A DNA stretch of 62,210 nucleotides from the NCBI GenBank assembly GCA_964389805.1, contig CAYMFU010000068.1, positions 1-62,210 on the forward strand, read 5' to 3'. The notes beneath the pieces were generated by a model that saw nothing but the letters and a program-made list of their open reading frames with translations, had not been told where the DNA came from and ran no database searches. Of this stretch, positions 8,797-16,619 are shown piece by piece (the first letter of the stretch is position 1; every line of letters starts with the position of its first letter). Both the position numbers and the translations under genes were made by a program. This stretch comes from JAGTVG01 sp964389805 (GTDB taxonomy: Bacteria > Bacteroidota > Bacteroidia > Cytophagales > Cyclobacteriaceae).

Positions 8797-9195
8797 CTAA
8801 TCTGGCAATTTGGTTTGAACAGTACCTTTTTTAATAGATTTCTGTAATTTTTTACATTCTTTTCTTTCTTTTTTAATTATTTTCCGATCGATCTTTTTCT
8901 GTTCTATTTCTTCTTTTTTACTAACTTTTTCGGGCTTGGGAAGACTTTGTGAAATATACCAGTTGGCCCTATCTTCTACACTTTCTTCATAACCAGGTGA
9001 TGCAGTTTCAGAATACTTCATTTGAACTTGTTGACCAATATCTTCTTTAGTATTTCTATTAACCTGTTCCTTTGGTGTTTTATCTGATTTTTTATCTTTA
9101 CCTCCATCGTTATTGGCCAAAACAATGGAACTAATTATCAGCAGAATAGCTGTTACGAATAATAATTTCTGAAATAGATTTAACTCGATCTTCAT
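8797..9195 (-). CDS. Small exported lysine-rich protein of unknown function
   Basis: The start at 9195 was chosen because it gives a clean signal peptide (MKIELNLFQKLLFVTAILL onward, cleavage around VLAN); an upstream ATG at 9225 would add ten residues with no function. The mature protein is very polar, with acidic and lysine-rich stretches, a central WYISQSLPKPEK segment and a C-terminal run of KK/ER repeats that probably forms a charged helix. I recognise no family. It converges with the KTSC-like gene, with only 14 bp between stops. It may be a periplasmic or surface peptide. Confidence 0.55.
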   Translation of the reverse strand: MKIELNLFQKLLFVTAILLIISSIVLANNDGGKDKKSDKTPKEQVNRNTKEDIGQQVQMKYSETASPGYEESVEDRANWYISQSLPKPEKVSKKEEIEQKKIDRKIIKKERKECKKLQKSIKKGTVQTKLPD

Positions 9196-9463
9196 ACTGC
9201 AAGCACGTTCTCTCATATGACGCAATTTCTTGTACTAACAAAAAAATAACGATCATCTAATATATAAAAATTTATATTAAAATAAAACATCAATATTTTA
9301 AAGAGGAAGATTTGTCCTTATCGAAAAATAAAAACTTTTAAATTGATTTAGATGAGGATTTATGTTAAATTATGAAAGAACCGTATTTTTTTTAATATAT
9401 CTGGTTCATTAAAAATGTGCCTGATTTGCCCAATTATATCTTGTTCACTACACTTTTTTTGCC

Positions 9464-10693
9464 ATGAGTAATTCAATTTCAAGTAAAGAACGTTTGTTGA
9501 CGGCCTTAGAAAATAAAAAGCCAGATCATGTACCTCTTACTTTTATGATTTTTACATCGTTAAAAAAAAGATTAAAACTGAAATTCAATAAATATGATCC
9601 CCTGGAAATGGTTAGCGCACAACTGGAATTGGGTACTGACGCCATGGTAGATCTTAGAACTTTTGCGACGGAAAATAAGAAAATAGGGCATGCTGATGCC
9701 CCGGGTTTCCCGGTACATTTTAACGAAAAGGTATTATCTCATGAATGGGCAGAAGTACCTGGTGGGAACATAAATCCTGTATTACATAAAAAATATGAAA
9801 CTCCGGCAGGGGATCTATCAGTAGTAGTTAACCAGACTAATGACTGGCCATACGGGAATGCAGCCCAGGGTAAGTTTCATATACCTTTTATGGATGATTA
9901 TTTAGCTCCGAGGTCAAAGAAATATCTGGTTCGCGATAAATCTAATATTGAGGCATTTAAATATTTACTTGAGCCCCCGACTTCGAAGGAAATTAAGCAA
10001 TGCCATGAGGCCTGGAACAGTGGAAAAAAGCTTGCTGAAGAAAAGGACCTGTTGCTTGCGGGTGGATGGGGTGTAGGTGGAGATGCACTGGCCTGGTTTT
10101 GCGGTATTGAAAATGCAGTTGTCATGGCTCTTGAAAATCCGGAATTGCTTAAATCAATTTTAGAAATAATCCATGAATGGAATATAAGTCGAATGAAAGT
10201 ATATTTGGAATATGGGATCGACTTGTTTATTCGACGGGCCTGGTATGAAGGAACGGATTTCTGGTCCCCTGATCTGTTTTTGGAAATTTTTGCTCCTATT
10301 ATCCGACAAGAGGTTAAATTAGCGCATGAGGCTGGCACAAAATATGGATATATATTGACCAGTGGATCTGCTCCGTTACACAAAATCTTGATTGATCTTG
10401 GTATTGATGTACTGTTAGGTGTTGATCCTGTTCAGGGAAGAGGAACAGAACTGGGTATGATGAAGAAGGATCTTCAAGGAGAAATATGCTTATGGGGAGG
10501 AGTCAATGGATTCATTACCATTGAAACTGGCAATAAGGCAAGTATTGATACGGCCGTACACGAAGCCTTGGATACCTTAGGTCCCGACGGATGTATTCTT
10601 TCCCCGGTGGATAATGTAAGGGATCCATCAGACCAGGTTTGGGAGAATGTATTGATTTTTATAAACGCATGGAAGAAATATTATAATTTGTGA
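9464..10693 (+). CDS. Uroporphyrinogen decarboxylase-fold protein (corrinoid methyltransferase type)
   Basis: A 409-residue protein of the UroD superfamily. It begins SSKERLLTALENKKPDHVPL, the usual start of the non-haem branch that includes MtaA/CmuA-like corrinoid methyltransferases. The Arg-rich RQAGR motif of true HemE is absent, so haem synthesis is unlikely. Later elements GCILSPVDNVRD and the (beta/alpha)8 periodicity fit the family. In this branch members transfer methyl groups to or from cobalamin or thiols, or have unknown roles. No corrinoid-binding protein or methyltransferase partner is adjacent, so the substrate is open. The small gene that follows starts 4 bp after the stop and is probably cotranscribed. 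Confidence 0.82.
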   Translation: MSNSISSKERLLTALENKKPDHVPLTFMIFTSLKKRLKLKFNKYDPLEMVSAQLELGTDAMVDLRTFATENKKIGHADAPGFPVHFNEKVLSHEWAEVPGGNINPVLHKKYETPAGDLSVVVNQTNDWPYGNAAQGKFHIPFMDDYLAPRSKKYLVRDKSNIEAFKYLLEPPTSKEIKQCHEAWNSGKKLAEEKDLLLAGGWGVGGDALAWFCGIENAVVMALENPELLKSILEIIHEWNISRMKVYLEYGIDLFIRRAWYEGTDFWSPDLFLEIFAPIIRQEVKLAHEAGTKYGYILTSGSAPLHKILIDLGIDVLLGVDPVQGRGTELGMMKKDLQGEICLWGGVNGFITIETGNKASIDTAVHEALDTLGPDGCILSPVDNVRDPSDQVWENVLIFINAWKKYYNL

Positions 10694-10697
10694 TCTT

Positions 10698-10919
10698 ATG
10701 AATACTACGAATCTTATGGCAAAGCAGGATGAAGGGGGCAAATTAATAATGATGGATGGAACGATATGGATTGTCAATCCAAGTGATATCCACATTGTTA
10801 GTTCCTGGAATCCTCCCTGCGGAATTCAAATCCAGGAAGATAAAGGAGGACAGGAATATGATTATCAGATCATAAATCAGGACGAAAATACATCAGTATC
10901 CGCTAAAAGACGCCGGTAG
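10698..10919 (+). CDS. Small hypothetical protein following the UroD-fold gene
   Basis: A 73-residue reading frame beginning 4 bp after the preceding stop. It has no signal peptide or membrane segment. The central part alternates hydrophobic strands (KLIMMDGTIWIVNPSDIHIV), followed by WNPPCGI and an acidic then basic tail ending KRRR. I do not recognise a family. The tight spacing and balanced composition support a real gene, coupled to the UroD-fold gene. Confidence 0.5.
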   Translation: MNTTNLMAKQDEGGKLIMMDGTIWIVNPSDIHIVSSWNPPCGIQIQEDKGGQEYDYQIINQDENTSVSAKRRR

Positions 10920-10978
10920 TTCCTTTATTTTAACATATTTTCGTGATAGGAATATTGGTTATTTAAAATCCTAACATT

Positions 10979-12154
10979 ATGTTGAAATTTAAAAGCTCTT
11001 GGAGAATGGCAATTCCAGTCATTCTCGGTCATTTATTAATTTCTATACAGGTATTTTCTCAGGAATTTTATTATCCCCAAGCAGGAGAGGAATGGAAAGT
11101 TCTGGCTCCAGACAAGTTTGGGATTAATGAGGAAGAATTAGAACAAGTCATTGGATTTGCAGAAGCAAATGAATATTCCGGTGCGAGGGATTTGCGAATA
11201 GCCATCCTCAAGGCTTTTGCTCACGAGCCATATCACGAAATTGCCGGTCCAACCAAGCAAAGGAGTGGACCTGCAGGTATGATAATAATGAATGGTTATA
11301 AAATAGCTGAATGGGGTGATTTAAAAAGGATTGATATGACATTTAGCGTAACTAAAAGTTATCTGTCCACCGTCGCTGGTCTTGCTGTAGATCAAGGATT
11401 AATCACAGATGTTCAAGATCAGGTAGTAAATTATGTCTGGGATGATACTTTTGAAGGAGTACACAACAAAAACATAACCTGGGATCACTTGTTAAATCAA
11501 TCTTCTGACTGGTCAGGATCTCTATTTGGAATGTATGACTGGACCGACAGACCACCACAAGAAGGAGGGATTGATGAATGGAGGTCAAGGGAACTTAAAG
11601 AACCAGGTACTTATTTTAAATATAACGATGTCCGTGTAAATGTACTTTCTTATTCCTTACTTCAAGTTTGGCGTAAACCATTGCCCAAGGTTTTAAAAGA
11701 TAAAGTTATGGATCCTATAGGTGCCTCTACAACCTGGAGGTGGTATGGATATGAAAACTCCTGGGTAAATGTTGATGGAATAAAAGTTCAGTCGGTAAGC
11801 GGGGGAGGACACTCTGGTGGAGGTATATTCATTAACACAGAAGATCATGCACGCTTCGGACTTCTGTTTTTAAGCAAAGGCAATTGGAATGGGAAACAAT
11901 TAATTTCTGAACAGTGGATTGAAGATGTCCAGGTCCCCTCAAATGCGAATGAATCCTATGGTTATATGTGGTGGTTGAACAGAGGTAATAGAAGGTGGGA
12001 GGGTGTTTCAGAAAAGGTGTATTATGCAGCCGGATTTGGCGGCAATTATATAATTATAGATCAGGAGCATAGCATGGTTATAGTAACACGTTGGCTTGAA
12101 CCTTCTAAAATTGGAGAATTTGTTAAAAAAGTAATGGACGCAATCCCCGACTAA
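10979..12154 (+). CDS. Exported serine hydrolase, beta-lactamase class C family
   Basis: A 391-residue protein with a signal peptide (cleavage near VFSQ, residue 28). The catalytic S-x-x-K is SVTK at residues 123-126, and a Y-x-N equivalent is seen in FKYNDVRVN. The C-terminal block SVSGGGHSGGG followed by HARFGLLFL matches the serine hydrolase/esterase branch of the AmpC-like family. These periplasmic enzymes usually act as esterases or D-amino peptidases on unknown substrates, and resistance to beta-lactams should not be assumed. It sits downstream of the UroD-fold pair on the same strand after a 59-bp gap, and converges with the transporter to its right. Confidence 0.88.
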   Translation: MLKFKSSWRMAIPVILGHLLISIQVFSQEFYYPQAGEEWKVLAPDKFGINEEELEQVIGFAEANEYSGARDLRIAILKAFAHEPYHEIAGPTKQRSGPAGMIIMNGYKIAEWGDLKRIDMTFSVTKSYLSTVAGLAVDQGLITDVQDQVVNYVWDDTFEGVHNKNITWDHLLNQSSDWSGSLFGMYDWTDRPPQEGGIDEWRSRELKEPGTYFKYNDVRVNVLSYSLLQVWRKPLPKVLKDKVMDPIGASTTWRWYGYENSWVNVDGIKVQSVSGGGHSGGGIFINTEDHARFGLLFLSKGNWNGKQLISEQWIEDVQVPSNANESYGYMWWLNRGNRRWEGVSEKVYYAAGFGGNYIIIDQEHSMVIVTRWLEPSKIGEFVKKVMDAIPD

Positions 12155-12292
12155 GCTGGAATTATTTCAATTACAAAACTCTTCTTTCACAAGGATTTGA
12201 TCATCAAAGTTTATTCAGCCGGCTTAAGGCCACTGGAATAAGTAGATATTTTGAAATGTTTATATATAATTCTTAATTATCTACCGTATAGA

Positions 12293-13576
12293 TCAGTGCT
12301 CCAGTTCCTTAAAATCACCAAGCGTTTTAGTGAAGATGTAGATGGCTAGGATTGCAAGAATGGTATGAACAGCAAGTGTATACATTATATATTCAGGATG
12401 GCCTGCAGCCTGGTAACTTCCCATTACGCCTGTGTAGATCCCGCTTAAGATAGCACCAATAAAAGTTGCCAGGAAATTAGTACCCATATATAATCCAGCT
12501 TTTTCTTTGGGAGCAATCCACATTATATATTCCTGTATCCTTGGTGAAGATATCATTTCACCAACAGCGAATAAGAAAACCCCGAAGAAAACCCAGTTGT
12601 TTGATCCGGTCACAGATATTCCCAGTACGACAAAACCCAATGCAGCTACAAAAAGACCAAATAGAAATGAAGGTATGGCTGGCCGTTTTTCGAAAATTCT
12701 GGAAATTAACAACTGAAATATGATAATAATGTAACCAGTATGTGAAATGGCCTCTGCATTGATTTTCCAAACACCGTCCTCCTGCCTTGAGATCAGACCG
12801 GCGACACCTTCACCCAATACGGCCTTAACACTATTATACAATTCAGCCGTATTCATATAATCATCAATATAAACTGCCAGGATGTTAAAGAAAGCCCAGA
12901 ATGGAAGCCAGAAGAAAATACCGAGAAGTATAATAAAAATGGTGAACTTAACATCTGACAGAGCTATGCCAATGTCTTTGAACTTCTGTTTTAAAGATAC
13001 TCCCTCAATTTCCCTTTCCGGTTCTTTATAAAAGAATAAAGTGATCAAAAACATTACAAATATGGTTCCTGCTGCTGTATAGAATACATAATCCCAGGAT
13101 AAGGCCCTCAATTTCCCCATTACAAGCGGACCGAAAGATGCACCCAGGTTCACCATAGCATAGAAAATGCCAAATCCAAGGGTTTTATTAGATGAATCTG
13201 TTGTCGCCCTTACGGTAGCGGAAATCAAAGGTTTAAATATTCCCGCAGCAAAACCAATGGTCAACATGGTCAGGGCGATTCCGGAAAAAGATTTTGTGAC
13301 AATAAGTAAAAGAATCGCCGGCAGATAGGCCAGATAAGATATCATCAGAACCTTCTTAAAACCATATTTATCAGCAAAAGTTCCTGAAAATATTGGGACT
13401 AGATAGGATAATGCCAGGAATATACTTTGAATTATTCCTAGATCCCCTTTTGAATAACCCAATTGCTGTAGGTAGATTCCAAATCCCATGTATATTCCAT
13501 AATAGGCGAAACGTTCCAGAACTTCTATACCATTAGCTACCCAGAAAACTTTTGGAAATGCAGATCTTTTACTCAT
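12293..13576 (-). CDS. MFS transporter, POT/PTR-like
   Basis: Twelve-helix inner-membrane transporter of 427 residues. The N-terminal VLERFAYYGIYMGFGIYL resembles the E-R-F-x-Y-Y motif of proton-dependent oligopeptide transporters, and GTFADKYGFKKVL is the MFS helix 2-3 loop motif. It is shorter than typical POT peptide transporters (about 450-520), so substrate assignment is uncertain: small peptides or another solute. It is divergent from the Tat-exported aldo/keto reductase. A perfect -7 promoter element is visible upstream. Confidence 0.8.
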   Translation of the reverse strand: MSKRSAFPKVFWVANGIEVLERFAYYGIYMGFGIYLQQLGYSKGDLGIIQSIFLALSYLVPIFSGTFADKYGFKKVLMISYLAYLPAILLLIVTKSFSGIALTMLTIGFAAGIFKPLISATVRATTDSSNKTLGFGIFYAMVNLGASFGPLVMGKLRALSWDYVFYTAAGTIFVMFLITLFFYKEPEREIEGVSLKQKFKDIGIALSDVKFTIFIILLGIFFWLPFWAFFNILAVYIDDYMNTAELYNSVKAVLGEGVAGLISRQEDGVWKINAEAISHTGYIIIIFQLLISRIFEKRPAIPSFLFGLFVAALGFVVLGISVTGSNNWVFFGVFLFAVGEMISSPRIQEYIMWIAPKEKAGLYMGTNFLATFIGAILSGIYTGVMGSYQAAGHPEYIMYTLAVHTILAILAIYIFTKTLGDFKELEH

Positions 13577-13626
13577 GATTATTGGTTTTTTTCGATTGTC
13601 GATTTACGATTTCTTGAATTAAATGG

Positions 13627-13634
13627 CAAATATA
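13627..13634 (-). promoter_or_regulatory. -7 promoter element of the POT-like transporter gene
   Basis: The minus strand reads TATATTTG here, a perfect TAnnTTTG match 51 bp upstream of the start codon. No clear -33 TTG is seen at the expected distance. Confidence 0.35.
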
Positions 13635-13729
13635 TCACATTGAAAATTTCCTATTCACTGTATTTTGTTTTTTTGCTCAGTAAATTTCTGTAAATTATCA
13701 GCTCTATTTTTAAGCCTAATTTATCGATA

Positions 13730-15247
13730 ATGAAAAAAGATATTATGCAATCTGCTTCAAGAAGGTCCTTCCTTAAAAAAACGTCTTCAGCTGCTATGGG
13801 ACTTGTATTTGCACCATATATTTCAGGGTGTAAGCTAAACGTGGAAAAACCCATGGTCAGGCAGTTTGGTCGGATAGGATTTGATGTAACTTCCTTTGCT
13901 CTTGGAGGGCAGGCCTCCTTACAATGGACTCCTGATGATGTAGATCCTGTGAAAATCATTTTAAAAGCTTTTGATCTGGGGGTAAATTATTACGACACTT
14001 CTAATTTGTACGGCCCCAGCCAACTCAATTTTGGAAAAGCTTTTAAGGAACTGGATTTAATACCGGGAACCGGCTATAATGAATCCCTTAGAAAATCCAT
14101 CTTTTTAACAACCAAAACGCATATTCGATGGGGCAAAGGTATGCCTGAGATTGAAGGAGTTTCGAATTGGAGTAATGGTAGTATGGCTGAAGGAACTGTT
14201 GGGGATATTAAGAGGTCATTGTCTCAAATGTTTGGGGATGGTGAAGGTAACTATCCCAAAGGCGCCTATCTTGATATGGTGCTAACGCATAACCTGAATA
14301 CAATGGCGGAAGTGGATGCATTGTATACGGGATTATATGATACAGATCCGAAAGCTGAAACCATTGGGGCCCTGGCAGCACTAAGGGACCTTAGGGATGG
14401 AACAAATCTGACAGGTTTAAATCCAGAAGAAGAAAAATTAATCAATCACATAGGATTTAGCGGGCATTTTTCTTCGCCGGTCATGATGGAAATGATTCAT
14501 AGAGATAAAATCGACCTTCTTGATGGGATGCTAGTTGCCATAAATTCAAACGACAGGCTTAGATTTAATATGCAGTATAATGTAATCCCCGTCGCGAAAG
14601 CCAGAAATATAGGAGTAATAGGCATGAAGGTATTTGCTGATGGCGCTATGTATACCAAAGAGGCCACCTGGTCGAGAATACCTGAACATGTTGTTCGTAC
14701 GGTGGGCAGCAAGGAAATCCCTAGTAAACCGCTGGTGGAATATGCTTTAACTACACCTGGAATAGATACGGCGATAATAGGAATTGGCGAGATCAGTAAA
14801 GATCCGGCAAAATGTCAACTTAAACAAAATATAGCTTCTGCTCAAATCAGCCCTGACGGATTGAGTTCACCTGACAGGCAGGAGATAGAGAACCTGACCA
14901 AGTATATTAAAGATGGTGAGACGAATTATTTTCAGTTAAGCGGAGGACTGGAGCCAGGTGCTCCAAGACAAACTGTATTGACACAAAAAGTAGAAAATGA
15001 CGAGCGGGTGGTTAAGTTAACCTGGGATACAGCTTACGCAGGGAATGAGCCTCTCAAGTCTTATGAAATATATCGCGATAATGAAAAAATTGGGAGCGTC
15101 AATCATAAACCCCAGATAAACAAAGATCCTTTTATCTATGATGATAAAATAAATGATAAAGAAAGGCATGTGTACAAAATTGTTTCCGTTGACGTGAATG
15201 ACCGTACAGCCGACTCTGAACCAGTAGTTGCTGAAACAGTAGGGTGA
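13730..15247 (+). CDS. Tat-exported aldo/keto reductase with C-terminal FnIII-like domain
   Basis: A 505-residue protein. The N-terminus has a twin-arginine signal (SRRSFLKK, Arg11-Arg12) and a lipobox-like ISGC ending at Cys34, suggesting a folded enzyme exported and lipid-anchored. The aldo/keto reductase barrel follows (about 43-400) with the catalytic tetrad apparently intact: Asp89, Tyr94, Lys129 and His187. The last 90 residues (about 415-505) form a fibronectin III-like beta domain. Exported oxidoreductases of this type exist in Bacteroidota and Planctomycetes; the cofactor supply outside the cytoplasm is unclear. It directly precedes the hyp operon but is separated from it by a terminator. 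Confidence 0.85.
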   Translation: MKKDIMQSASRRSFLKKTSSAAMGLVFAPYISGCKLNVEKPMVRQFGRIGFDVTSFALGGQASLQWTPDDVDPVKIILKAFDLGVNYYDTSNLYGPSQLNFGKAFKELDLIPGTGYNESLRKSIFLTTKTHIRWGKGMPEIEGVSNWSNGSMAEGTVGDIKRSLSQMFGDGEGNYPKGAYLDMVLTHNLNTMAEVDALYTGLYDTDPKAETIGALAALRDLRDGTNLTGLNPEEEKLINHIGFSGHFSSPVMMEMIHRDKIDLLDGMLVAINSNDRLRFNMQYNVIPVAKARNIGVIGMKVFADGAMYTKEATWSRIPEHVVRTVGSKEIPSKPLVEYALTTPGIDTAIIGIGEISKDPAKCQLKQNIASAQISPDGLSSPDRQEIENLTKYIKDGETNYFQLSGGLEPGAPRQTVLTQKVENDERVVKLTWDTAYAGNEPLKSYEIYRDNEKIGSVNHKPQINKDPFIYDDKINDKERHVYKIVSVDVNDRTADSEPVVAETVG

Positions 15248-15285
15248 TAATTTATAAGGCAGAATATTTAAAATTTAAAGGAAAC

Positions 15286-15315
15286 AAGGTCCCCGGGAAA
15301 CCGGGGATCTTCTTT
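15286..15315 (+). terminator. Terminator of the aldo/keto reductase gene
   Basis: An 11-bp stem (15286-15296 with 15301-15311, one G-T pair) closes on a GAAA tetraloop and is followed by a short T-rich stretch. It lies 38 bp after the stop codon and separates the gene from the hyp operon. Confidence 0.7.
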
Positions 15316-15383
15316 ATGATCAATATCATTCTTTAATTTCTGAAATTGGCGAATATTTGCGGTACAGGTTCTGATTATAGAAT

Positions 15384-15725
15384 ATGCATGAATTATCAAT
15401 AGCGATGAGTATTGTGGATATAGCCGAACAAGAGGTAAAAAAAAACAATGCAATAAAAGTTATTGAAATTGAATTGGAGATTGGCACAATGTCAGGGATC
15501 GAACCATACGCACTTGATTTTGCCTGGGACCAGGCCATTCTGAAAACGGTGCTGGAACATGCCAGAAGGAAAACGATGTATATCGAGGCCAGGGCAAAAT
15601 GCCTGGATTGCGGAAATGAATTTGAAATAGATAACTTTTACGATGAGTGTCCATCATGCCAATCCTATATGAAAGAACTTAAAAGTGGAAAAGAACTTCG
15701 TGTAAAATCGTTAACTGTAATTTAG
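15384..15725 (+). CDS. hypA: Hydrogenase nickel insertion protein HypA
   Basis: A 113-residue nickel metallochaperone delivering Ni to the [NiFe]-hydrogenase large subunit together with HypB. It begins MHELSIA with the essential nickel-binding His2, which fixes the start. The structural zinc site is CLDC (Cys73, Cys76) and CPSC (Cys89, Cys92). The length is normal for HypA/HybF. It is the first gene of a six-gene maturation operon and is 6 bp from hypB. Confidence 0.95.
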   Translation: MHELSIAMSIVDIAEQEVKKNNAIKVIEIELEIGTMSGIEPYALDFAWDQAILKTVLEHARRKTMYIEARAKCLDCGNEFEIDNFYDECPSCQSYMKELKSGKELRVKSLTVI

Positions 15726-15731
15726 AGAAAA

Positions 15732-16619
15732 ATGTGCTCAACTTGTGGATGCGGACAACCTGATGACCATGTGAAAATAATAGTTCCGGGTGAAAAGGAG
15801 GCAAATATTAAGCAATCGAATGATGATCAGGGCCATTCAAATGGGAATGATCATCATCAGAATCATCATAACCATATACATGATCACCAAGGGCATGATC
15901 ATCAACACGATCATCATGGACACGACCATGTACACGATCAACATAGGCACGATCATGTCCATACGCACGAAAATCGTCAGTTGACCCTCGAACAGGATAT
16001 TTTATATAAAAACAACCTGCTTGCAGAAAGAAATAGGGGATATTTTGAAGCCAAAAATATCCTCGCCCTCAACCTGGTAAGTTCCCCAGGTTCCGGCAAA
16101 ACCACCTTTTTAGAAAAAACAATCCAATTGTTTAAAGATGGCCCTGAAATGGCTGTAATCGAAGGTGATCAGCAAACCTCAAACGATGCGGATAGAATCG
16201 CTTCAACCGGAGCCAAAGTCGTCCAGATCAATACGGGTAAGGGATGTCATCTCGATGCCCATATGGTCCTGCATGCGATCCAGAGAATTGAGGTAAGTAA
16301 TAATTCGATATTAATGATCGAAAATGTTGGAAACCTCGTTTGTCCTTCGATGTTTGACCTTGGTGAAAAGCACAGGGTAGTTATAATGAGCGTTACAGAA
16401 GGGGAGGATAAACCGCTGAAATACCCGGATATGTTTATGAGTTCACATATATGTGTCATAAATAAAATTGACTTATTGCCCTATCTGGAGTTCGATCTTG
16501 AAAAAGCAAAAGATTATGCCATGAGGGTAAATCCTAAGCTTGTATTTTTTGAAATATCCGCTACTTCTGGTGAAGGAATGGATGAGTGGATCAATTGGCT
16601 GCATGCACAATCACATTAA
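15732..16619 (+). CDS. hypB: Hydrogenase nickel incorporation GTPase HypB with His-rich region
   Basis: A GTPase of 295 residues powering nickel insertion into [NiFe]-hydrogenase. The N-terminal CSTCGCG high-affinity metal motif is present (residues 2-8). Residues about 35-79 are extremely His/Asp-rich, with about 22 histidines in the first 80 residues, a feature linked in other HypB proteins to nickel storage. The G-domain has its P-loop SSPGSGKTT at about 117-125, the metal-site GKGCHLD and VCPSMFDLGE, and NKID for guanine specificity. The stop overlaps the hypF start by one base (TAATG), implying translational coupling. Confidence 0.95.
   Translation: MCSTCGCGQPDDHVKIIVPGEKEANIKQSNDDQGHSNGNDHHQNHHNHIHDHQGHDHQHDHHGHDHVHDQHRHDHVHTHENRQLTLEQDILYKNNLLAERNRGYFEAKNILALNLVSSPGSGKTTFLEKTIQLFKDGPEMAVIEGDQQTSNDADRIASTGAKVVQINTGKGCHLDAHMVLHAIQRIEVSNNSILMIENVGNLVCPSMFDLGEKHRVVIMSVTEGEDKPLKYPDMFMSSHICVINKIDLLPYLEFDLEKAKDYAMRVNPKLVFFEISATSGEGMDEWINWLHAQSH

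Noticed and set aside
9898..10383. 161-codon minus-strand frame
   Set aside because: It is antisense to the UroD-fold gene, Ser/Pro-rich and without a start signal.
15790..15984. 64-codon plus-strand frame rich in Ile, Met and Thr
   Set aside because: It is the shifted frame of the His-rich coding region of hypB.
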